Of a stretch of DNA of 14,883 nucleotides, positions 7,470 to 12,397 are shown piece by piece. Under the pieces are notes generated by a model. It was not told the origin of the DNA. It saw only the letters and a program-made list of their open reading frames with translations, and searched no databases. The position numbers and the translations under genes are program-made. The DNA is from Anaerolineales bacterium. Its GTDB lineage: Bacteria > Chloroflexota > Anaerolineae > 4572-78 > NAK82. Numbering within the stretch: the stretch's first letter is position 1; every line of letters begins with the position of its first letter. The stretch covers positions 8,282 through 23,164 of the forward strand of contig JAHELX010000022.1 in the NCBI GenBank assembly GCA_024643945.1, written 5' to 3'.

Positions 7470-8891
7470 CTAGACCCGCGTTGGTTCCTCCATCTCCATA
7501 CTATTGGTTAGGATCTCGGTAAGCTCCTGTCTTTGCCCGCCGTAAACAGCTACAGACCCATGGCCCGGGAGAATGGCTATTACTACTTTGTCCAATAGGC
7601 CGGGCTCCCCGAAGGCTTTGGCTTTAAACAGGGCCGACAGTAACTGCAGCTCCGCCTGACGCACGCCGCAAGGGAAATCAATCCTGGGAAAACGCTCTTC
7701 GTCTGGGTAGACAAGCTCTATCCTGGCTGGATCCTTTATAGTGCCCTTTCGGGGTTGCCGATGGAAATGCTCGATAGCTGTTACCTTAGCTTGCATACCG
7801 CTGGGAAGTACATCAATTCGGTCGTGTCGGGCAAAGTGGCTCTTGAGGAATCGTAGGAAGCTATCAAAACCATCCACAACACCAGCATCGATCAGGGCAC
7901 CAGCCAGATACACCATTCCATTTTCATGTGTCTCTATCGAGGGGTCTTTGAAAGTGATGGGGCAACCTTGCGGAATCGCCCGAATGTAGCCTGTCCACGT
8001 CAACTGACCGATCGGGACAATCTGACCGTACATTGGGTCAGGGTTGATGTTGATCTTACCACCACCAGTGGTTGTCACGCCCATAACGCGAAGCGTCGAG
8101 TCAAGTTGGCTCCGCATCCCCTCCCCCAATGCGCCTCTTTCCAGGAATCTCAACACCTCTCGCGCCTGTCTATCTGAACCATATTGATCCAGGACCACTT
8201 CGTCTTCAATGATATTGGCTTTACCCAGTGCGCGTCCCGCCTGAGCTATATCCCGGTGGACAGGCGATTCGCTCCACTCCTCCCACGATATTAGTGTATC
8301 ATCATCACCTTCATATATGTTTACCTTGCCCGCACCGGCGTGAGCCTGCACGCGGAGTGCCAGGTTGTCGAAGATGTCTTCCTCGCGACCATTGAGCAGG
8401 CAATGGTTTCCCGCCATGCTGGCCCAGAGTGCTCTTCTCACCGTTGTTCCTTTTAGATCACCCTCCACCAGGATGCCGAGTTGTCCACCCTTCTTGATAA
8501 GCTGTCCGCGAGCCAGGTCGAACAGGTTTTCCTCCGGGATACTTTGAACTGCGGTGACCATCAGAACCGTGCCCCGTGGCTTGGGCAATCGGCCATAAAC
8601 TGCTATGGGTCTGATCTCTTCCCGCAGATTCGCCCCAAAACCTATGGCAAGATGAGCCACTGATCCCAGCTCTGTTTTCTCCTCTGGCACCTGAACAAAA
8701 ATGCATCCCCGAGCCTCAAGCCTCTCCTGTATGGCGCGCAGCACGTGCAACTCAAGACTATTGCAAGGATTTATGCTAAGCCAAACATTAATTGGACGCG
8801 GTTGCCATGTGTATTCTCTTGCTGGACTGGCTTGTGTGCTCGCTGAGGAACTGGCACCTTCGCCATTTGATGCGGCGTCATAGGCCTCCAT
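7470..8891 (-). CDS. Unrecognised 473-aa protein upstream of the two ATPases
   Basis: I do not recognise this family. Residues 1-28 are Ser/Ala-rich and probably disordered. From about residue 34 (INVWLSINPCNSLELHVLRAIQERL) the pattern is beta-alpha-beta. A second alternating strand-helix part covers GTVLMVTAVQ (about 128-137) to VNIYEGDDD (about 195-203). A later half begins around VLRFLERGALG and has Gly-rich MGVTTTGGGKININPDP and a C-terminal strand VVIAILPGHGSVAVYGG. No P-loop, zinc motif or membrane segment is visible. ATG 8891 is preceded by GGGGGT at a suitable distance. It is 54 bases upstream of the ATPase start and 40 bases after the dehydrogenase stop. Its position suggests a partner, sensor or effector for the two NTPases, but this rests on context only. 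Confidence 0.75.
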   Translation of the reverse strand: MEAYDAASNGEGASSSASTQASPAREYTWQPRPINVWLSINPCNSLELHVLRAIQERLEARGCIFVQVPEEKTELGSVAHLAIGFGANLREEIRPIAVYGRLPKPRGTVLMVTAVQSIPEENLFDLARGQLIKKGGQLGILVEGDLKGTTVRRALWASMAGNHCLLNGREEDIFDNLALRVQAHAGAGKVNIYEGDDDTLISWEEWSESPVHRDIAQAGRALGKANIIEDEVVLDQYGSDRQAREVLRFLERGALGEGMRSQLDSTLRVMGVTTTGGGKININPDPMYGQIVPIGQLTWTGYIRAIPQGCPITFKDPSIETHENGMVYLAGALIDAGVVDGFDSFLRFLKSHFARHDRIDVLPSGMQAKVTAIEHFHRQPRKGTIKDPARIELVYPDEERFPRIDFPCGVRQAELQLLSALFKAKAFGEPGLLDKVVIAILPGHGSVAVYGGQRQELTEILTNSMEMEEPTRV

Positions 8892-8931
8892 TATTTACCC
8901 CCCATAAATTTTGCTTTGCCGAGCTGCTTGC

Positions 8932-10146
8932 TCATTCCATAGTGTAGTCAAATGTCACCTTGATAGAGCCATTGCGTTTGTCCAACGCTGTGCTGATCGC
9001 CTGTCGCCACTGGCTCAGGGGAAAGCGATGAGTGATCAGCCCGTCCACCGTCAATTTGCCCTCGCGCATCAAATCAATCACCAGGCTATAGGTGCGCCGG
9101 GTTTCGCCCCCCCATGGCTCGGCTCCGTGCGCATAGAGGCCGATCAGATCCACCTCCTGGTACCAGATGGGGTTGAGGTCTAACTTGAGGGGGGCAAATT
9201 CGATGCCGACCATCACCACTGTCCCGCCGGCCCGCGCCCAGCGCAGGCTATCTTGCAGAGTGCGAGCCGAGCCGACGCAATCGTAAATCACATCGAAGCC
9301 ACCGAGTAACATACGATTGTGGAACATCCCCTCGTACAATTTAGCGCCGGTGATGCGGGCGGTCGCCTGGTAGCCATCCTCTCCCAGTACCACCTCATCG
9401 GCACCCAGGCGGCGGGCCATCTCGGCCTGATGCGGATGACGGGCCATCGTGGCGATGTGGCAGTCGGGCGACACAGCGCGCAGGCATTGCAAGGTGTCGA
9501 GGCCTACAATACCGTTACCCAGCACCAGTGCATGCTGCCCCGGTCCCGGCGTACGGCGCAATACGGCTCGCAGACCGGTGCTAATGGGTTCCACCATCAT
9601 CGCCTGGTCATCAGTCAGATCGTCCGGGACAGGGTAAATCTCGGTCTCGTGGGCAGTGAAGCCATCGCCCCAGCCCCCGCCGACGCCCTGCGGCCCAATC
9701 CTCGCCGAAGCGTTTTCGCAGCGTGTGTAATTGCCCTGGGCGCAGTGAGGGCAGGGTGGATAAATCTCCTGGCTCAAGCAGGTGGCTCCTTGAAAGCGAG
9801 TGTCCATAATTACCCGGTCGCCTACTTTCACCCTCGTCACCTCGGGGCCAACTTCCGTGACATGGCCGACCACTTCATGACCCAGATAAAGGCGCTGGTT
9901 GCCTGGCAAGGCAACGGGTGCAATAGAAGGATCGGCATCTACGAAGAGCAGCGACAAATCGCTGGCACAAATGCCGCATTGCTTGTTCTTCACCCGCACC
10001 CAGCGAGGGCCGGGCAATTCGGGCTCCGGCATCTCCTCGTAGCGAGAAGGCGACAGAGGGGTAAAGACGACGCCGGGCCAGATAGGTTTGAGTATCTTGA
10101 CAACCAGAGCTTTGGGGATATCCTTGTCAAGGTAGATGGTGCGCAT
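8932..10146 (-). CDS. Zinc-dependent alcohol dehydrogenase-like oxidoreductase (MDR superfamily)
   Basis: This is a 404-aa medium-chain dehydrogenase, expected to oxidise a secondary alcohol or polyol with NAD(P). The catalytic zinc site is Cys57 (KQCGICASD), His90-Glu91 (GHEVVGH) and Glu186 (MMVEP). A structural zinc site is suggested by Cys132, Cys135 and Cys143 (CPHCAQGNYTRC), with Cys123 as a possible fourth ligand. The nucleotide-binding turn is LGNGIVG (209-215) and the fold ends with the usual KVTFDY strand. At 404 residues it is longer than the usual 340-380, with extra sequence at the N-terminus (MRTIYLDKDIPKALVV) and around 115-130. GGAGGTG about 9 bases before ATG 10146 overlaps the end of the enoyl-CoA hydratase gene, whose stop is 6 bases away, so the two are probably cotranslated. 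Substrate not determinable. Confidence 0.9.
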   Translation of the reverse strand: MRTIYLDKDIPKALVVKILKPIWPGVVFTPLSPSRYEEMPEPELPGPRWVRVKNKQCGICASDLSLLFVDADPSIAPVALPGNQRLYLGHEVVGHVTEVGPEVTRVKVGDRVIMDTRFQGATCLSQEIYPPCPHCAQGNYTRCENASARIGPQGVGGGWGDGFTAHETEIYPVPDDLTDDQAMMVEPISTGLRAVLRRTPGPGQHALVLGNGIVGLDTLQCLRAVSPDCHIATMARHPHQAEMARRLGADEVVLGEDGYQATARITGAKLYEGMFHNRMLLGGFDVIYDCVGSARTLQDSLRWARAGGTVVMVGIEFAPLKLDLNPIWYQEVDLIGLYAHGAEPWGGETRRTYSLVIDLMREGKLTVDGLITHRFPLSQWRQAISTALDKRNGSIKVTFDYTME

Positions 10147-10152
10147 GGCTCT

Positions 10153-10947
10153 TCACCTCCCCTTCCATCCTGCCGCACGTTTTTCGATGAAAGCCGCCAT
10201 GCCTTCTTTTTGATCTTCAGTTGCGAACAGCATATTGAACAATCGACGCTCCACGACCATCCCCTCGCCCAGCATGGTCTCAAAGGCGTGATTGACCGCC
10301 TCTTTGGCTAAACGTATCGCTACCGGCGCCCGGTCGGCAATTTCGGCGGCTAGCCGGATGGCTTCGTCCAGATATCGCTCCACCGGCACCACCCGGTTGA
10401 CCAGCCCGTGGCGTAGCCCCTCTTCGGCGCTGAGATGGCGATTATTGAGGATCATCTCCATAGCAATCGCTTTGCCCACGGCTCGAGTCAGACGTTGAGT
10501 ACCACCAGCGCCCGGCATTATACCGATGTTGATCTCCGGCTGACCGAATCTGGCCGATTCGGAAGCAATGATCATATCGCAAGCCATCGCTATCTCACAT
10601 CCGCCACCCAGGCACCAACCACTGACGGCAGCAATAATCGGCTTCCGGATGGCCCGCAAACTGTCCCAGTAGCCGATGAAGGGCGAATTCATCATTTTAA
10701 CCACCGAGGCATCGGCCATCTCCTTTATGTCGGCACCGGCGGCGAAGGCTCTCTCGTCCCCGGTGATGACTATACAGCCGATCTCCTCGTCAGCATCGAA
10801 GATCTGTAGCGCATCTATCAATTCGGCCATTGTTTGGCTATTAAGTGCATTCCTTACCTGTGGCCGGTTGATCTGCACAATACCCACCCGCCCCTCTTTT
10901 CGGGTGAGAACATTTGTGTATTCCCCGCTGGGAGTCACAGATGACAC
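10153..10947 (-). CDS. Enoyl-CoA hydratase/isomerase (crotonase family)
   Basis: This is a 264-aa crotonase, the fold that hydrates or isomerises enoyl-CoA thioesters in beta-oxidation and related routes. The oxyanion-hole segments are AFAAGADIKEM (about 67-77) and CLGGGCE (112-118). The two catalytic glutamates are Glu118 and Glu138 (GQPEINIG), spaced exactly 20 apart as in the mitochondrial hydratase. GAGGTQRL (146-153) follows as usual. The open frame extends to an ATG at 11019, but I place the start at GTG 10947 because a perfect AGGAGG lies 6 bases before it. The extra 24 residues also show no family resemblance, and the resulting length matches the family norm of about 260. It is followed after 6 bases by the dehydrogenase, suggesting a joint catabolic step on a CoA ester or its hydroxy product (inference). 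Confidence 0.92.
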   Translation of the reverse strand: MSSVTPSGEYTNVLTRKEGRVGIVQINRPQVRNALNSQTMAELIDALQIFDADEEIGCIVITGDERAFAAGADIKEMADASVVKMMNSPFIGYWDSLRAIRKPIIAAVSGWCLGGGCEIAMACDMIIASESARFGQPEINIGIMPGAGGTQRLTRAVGKAIAMEMILNNRHLSAEEGLRHGLVNRVVPVERYLDEAIRLAAEIADRAPVAIRLAKEAVNHAFETMLGEGMVVERRLFNMLFATEDQKEGMAAFIEKRAAGWKGR

Positions 10948-10953
10948 CTCGCA

Positions 10954-10959
10954 CCTCCT
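10954..10959 (-). promoter_or_regulatory. Ribosome binding site that sets the GTG start of the enoyl-CoA hydratase
   Basis: AGGAGG on the minus strand, 6 bases before GTG 10947. The upstream in-frame ATG at 11019 has only a weak GGCGG-like stretch, so this site decides the start. Confidence 0.8.
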
Positions 10960-11033
10960 GTCTGATACCCGTACCTGGAAATTCCGGTGTTTGTTGGTTA
11001 CTACCTGCGACTCACCCATTGCTACCGCCTACT

Positions 11034-11750
11034 CTAAACGGCCCGGATAATTCTGATCAGGGCATTGATTGTCCGCTTCATGCGAACTGGGTCGGCGGCG
11101 AAATCAGGTTCATCCGAATAAAGAGTGGCGTCAGGTTTGCGGCGCACCACCCGCAGGTGAGCGTTGATCTCGATTTGGGCCGCATTGACACCGCACTGCT
11201 CCCACACAAAACGGGTCACAGTCCGCTGATGGGCTCCCCCTTTGAAAAGTCGGTTCACCCAAAGCCGGTCCAGAGAACGGCGATGGTTTCGCACAAATCC
11301 CTGCCACTCGAGATATTGGATGATAGTGGCTTCGAAGTCAGGGCAGGTGACACCGCTCATGGTGCCCAATTCCAAGCCGAAGTCTCGCCTACGCCGCGCG
11401 CCGTGTAGATCGAGAATCAGTTCGATATCGTGTTCGCGTATTAGCTGAGCCAGAGTCCGCTTGTAATCGGAATCATCTTCAAAGTTAGGATCAGGCCGGA
11501 TACGCCGCACCGTGTACAGGGCATGCGCGCCGGTCTCCTTGGCCAACACGTGGGCCAGCGCTGCTGTGTATTCATCTTCCCCTTTCCATCCACCCTGGCG
11601 CCAGTGCAGCGCGCCATGTGGCGCCGAGATGAGTACCGGCCGCTTACCCGGCAGATATCGAAAGGCAGCCTGACCATCGGGTGGATCATCCCGGTAACGG
11701 ACCTGTGATACTTCAAATTGCCACAACTTCCATGCCCAATTGCCTCCCAT
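11034..11750 (-). CDS. N-formylglutamate amidohydrolase-like protein
   Basis: This is a 238-aa protein with the signatures of the N-formylglutamate amidohydrolase family, zinc-type hydrolases that cleave N-formyl-L-glutamate or related amides. These are VLISAPHG (39-46), ILDLHGAR (112-119, the DLHG motif) and QIEINAHLR (192-200, equivalent to the conserved Q-x-E-[IL]-N...R). Sequence outside these motifs is divergent, so the substrate may differ. The frame is open to ATG 11816, but a candidate promoter overlaps that stretch and its codons look non-coding, so I prefer ATG 11750. Neither start has a clear ribosome binding site, and the choice is uncertain. It is the first gene of the minus-strand directon, divergent from the metG leader. 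Confidence 0.8.
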   Translation of the reverse strand: MGGNWAWKLWQFEVSQVRYRDDPPDGQAAFRYLPGKRPVLISAPHGALHWRQGGWKGEDEYTAALAHVLAKETGAHALYTVRRIRPDPNFEDDSDYKRTLAQLIREHDIELILDLHGARRRRDFGLELGTMSGVTCPDFEATIIQYLEWQGFVRNHRRSLDRLWVNRLFKGGAHQRTVTRFVWEQCGVNAAQIEINAHLRVVRRKPDATLYSDEPDFAADPVRMKRTINALIRIIRAV

Positions 11751-11802
11751 ATGCCGTCGCTCAGGCAACACCCGGGGAGTCAGAGAGCAAGAAGCAGAAG
11801 AT

Positions 11803-11830
11803 ATAGTACCACACATAGTGATAGACTCAA
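11803..11830 (-). promoter_or_regulatory. Candidate promoter of the minus-strand directon
   Basis: TTGAGT (11830-11825), a 16-base spacer and TACTAT (11808-11803) on the minus strand match the sigma-70 pattern in 4 and 5 of 6 positions. Transcription would start near 11796, downstream of ATG 11816 and upstream of ATG 11750. This supports the shorter start of the formylglutamate hydrolase-like gene. Confidence 0.4.
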
Positions 11831-11927
11831 AGTAGGAAACAGCCTTGTGGTAACCGGCCGGCCAGTATCGTTTGTCCTTTCTGCAGTTGTCTTTACCCTG
11901 GGCGCGCGTGGTGCTCCGTCATGCCTG

Positions 11928-11956
11928 CACCCCCGCTGCGCGGCGCAGCCAGGGTG
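11928..11956. repeat. Long imperfect palindrome in the divergent intergenic region
   Basis: Arms CACCC (11928-11932) and GCTGCGC (11935-11941) are mirrored by GCGCAGC (11943-11949) and GGGTG (11952-11956). Only one base lies at the centre and there is one 2x2 mismatch. The tight centre and lack of a T tract on either side argue against an intrinsic terminator, so a protein-binding dyad or a repetitive extragenic palindrome is possible. In the rest of 11837-12003 I see no gene or other recognisable site. Confidence 0.5.
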
Positions 11957-12003
11957 GGTCAAGGAATTCTACTCCACGCCGACGACGGGCGCAAGTGCCC
12001 CGG

Positions 12004-12037
12004 ATAGGGCATTGGAATTTAGATGCGATTGCCCTAT
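12004..12037. promoter_or_regulatory. Inverted repeat upstream of the metG leader promoter (possible operator)
   Basis: Perfect 8-base arms ATAGGGCA (12004-12011) and TGCCCTAT (12030-12037) are separated by 18 bases. The right arm ends 18 bases before the -35 box. An A/T-rich stretch (ATTTTATCAAAAAA) lies between it and the promoter and could act as an UP element. The wide loop makes a terminator unlikely. No regulator can be named. Confidence 0.4.
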
Positions 12038-12055
12038 ATTTTATCAAAAAAGCCC

Positions 12056-12084
12056 TTTACAATCCGGTATATTCCGAGTATAAT
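12056..12084 (+). promoter_or_regulatory. Strong sigma-70-type promoter P1 of the metG leader
   Basis: TTTACA (12056-12061), a spacer of exactly 17 bases, then a perfect TATAAT (12079-12084). The expected start of transcription is near 12091, 34 bases before the first ATG of the leader peptide and about 307 bases before metG. Confidence 0.8.
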
Positions 12085-12124
12085 ACAATCAATTCGACCC
12101 TTTTACCAATGTGTTGCTCAAGAG

Positions 12125-12226
12125 ATGATGATGAGTCTAATGCAAGTTATAGTCTCTATGATGCGTGCGACGATGATGTACCTTACTTGCTGGCGTGGCC
12201 GCTATACCTGCGCCAGGAGTTGCTGA
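12125..12226 (+). CDS. Methionine-rich leader peptide of the metG attenuator
   Basis: A 33-codon open frame begins MMMSLMQVIVSMMRATMM and ends with TGA at 12224-12226. Methionine occupies residues 1, 2, 3, 6, 12, 13, 17 and 18, that is 8 of the first 18 codons against a usual 2-3 percent. The frame formally continues upstream to 12023, but the promoter places the RNA 5' end near 12091, so translation should begin at one of the three leading ATGs. A purine-rich AAGAG abuts the first ATG and is best spaced (about 6 bases) for the third, at 12131. It lies in front of methionyl-tRNA synthetase, between promoter and terminator, exactly where trp, his or pheS leader peptides sit. I infer that ribosomes stall on the ATG clusters when charged tRNA-Met is scarce. 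Expression is not proven. Confidence 0.75.
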   Translation: MMMSLMQVIVSMMRATMMYLTCWRGRYTCARSC

Positions 12227-12256
12227 CTCCTGCCAACTGGACTCCAGGCCGCGCCA
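12191..12256 (+). promoter_or_regulatory. Predicted antiterminator of the metG leader
   Basis: TGGCGTGGCC (12191-12200) can pair with GGCCGCGCCA (12247-12256) over 10 consecutive base pairs including one G-U. The right arm contains the whole left arm of the terminator, so the two structures exclude each other. Inside lies a 7-bp hairpin, CAGGAGT (12214-12220) with ACTCCTG (12226-12232), which overlaps the leader stop codon. A competing 6-bp hairpin, CTGGCG (12190-12195) with CGCCAG (12211-12216), can sequester the left arm. Which structure wins under which ribosome position cannot be settled by reading alone. Confidence 0.7.
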
Positions 12257-12272
12257 TCGGGCGCGGCTTTTT
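12248..12272 (+). terminator. Intrinsic terminator (attenuator) in the metG leader
   Basis: GCCGCGCC (12248-12255) and GGCGCGGC (12260-12267) form a perfect 8-bp GC-only stem with the four-base loop ATCG. TTTTT (12268-12272) follows, then GTTT. It sits 22 bases after the leader-peptide stop and 125 bases before metG. There is no gene upstream that needs ending here, so it must act on the metG leader transcript. Confidence 0.9.
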
Positions 12273-12274
12273 GT

Positions 12275-12302
12275 TTGGCTTGCGCAAAGAGTGTGGTACA
12301 AT
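12275..12302 (+). promoter_or_regulatory. Possible secondary metG promoter downstream of the attenuator
   Basis: TTGGCT (12275-12280), a 16-base spacer and TACAAT (12297-12302) preceded by TG (12294-12295) give an extended -10 pattern. A further perfect TATAAT lies at 12318-12323 but has only a poor -35 (GGTACA). Either could give attenuation-independent basal metG expression. Both are weaker candidates than P1. Confidence 0.35.
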
Positions 12303-12321
12303 CAGATACCAGGGACATATA

Positions 12322-12377
12322 ATACCCGCATGTGGGCGACTCCCCTCCGGGGAGGTACACCCACATGCGTTGGGTAT
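12322..12377. repeat. Large near-perfect hairpin just upstream of the metG ribosome binding site
   Basis: GCATGTGGG (12328-12336) pairs with CCCACATGC (12360-12368). The stem continues outward with ATACCC (12322-12327) and GGGTAT (12372-12377) after a 3-base bulge (12369-12371). Inside is a second hairpin, CTCCCC (12340-12345) with GGGGAG (12349-12354) and a TCC loop. About 21 base pairs form in 56 bases. No T tract follows, and the metG AAGAGGAG begins only 5 bases later. It may act as an RNA structure that affects translation or stability, or as a DNA operator over the TATAAT at 12318. Confidence 0.75.
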
Positions 12378-12397
12378 AAACAAGAGGAGAAACAACT

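Noticed and set aside
9319..10311. 330-codon plus-strand frame opposite the dehydrogenase
   Set aside because: It is antisense to a well-supported enzyme and runs across a gene boundary. It is a GC-driven shadow frame.
12023..12124. Upstream extension of the leader frame to ATG 12023
   Set aside because: It spans the P1 promoter, so it would lie mostly outside the transcript. It also has no ribosome binding site.
12091..12300. T-box riboswitch in the metG leader
   Set aside because: Length and position fit, but I find no AGGGUGGNACCGCG T-box sequence. GGCGTGGCCGC at 12192-12202 lacks the required spacing and bases and is better explained as the antiterminator arm within the leader frame.
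12091..12300. SAM or other methionine-related riboswitch
   Set aside because: No conserved SAM-I, SAM-II or SAM-IV core sequences are visible, and the region is occupied by the leader frame and alternative hairpins.
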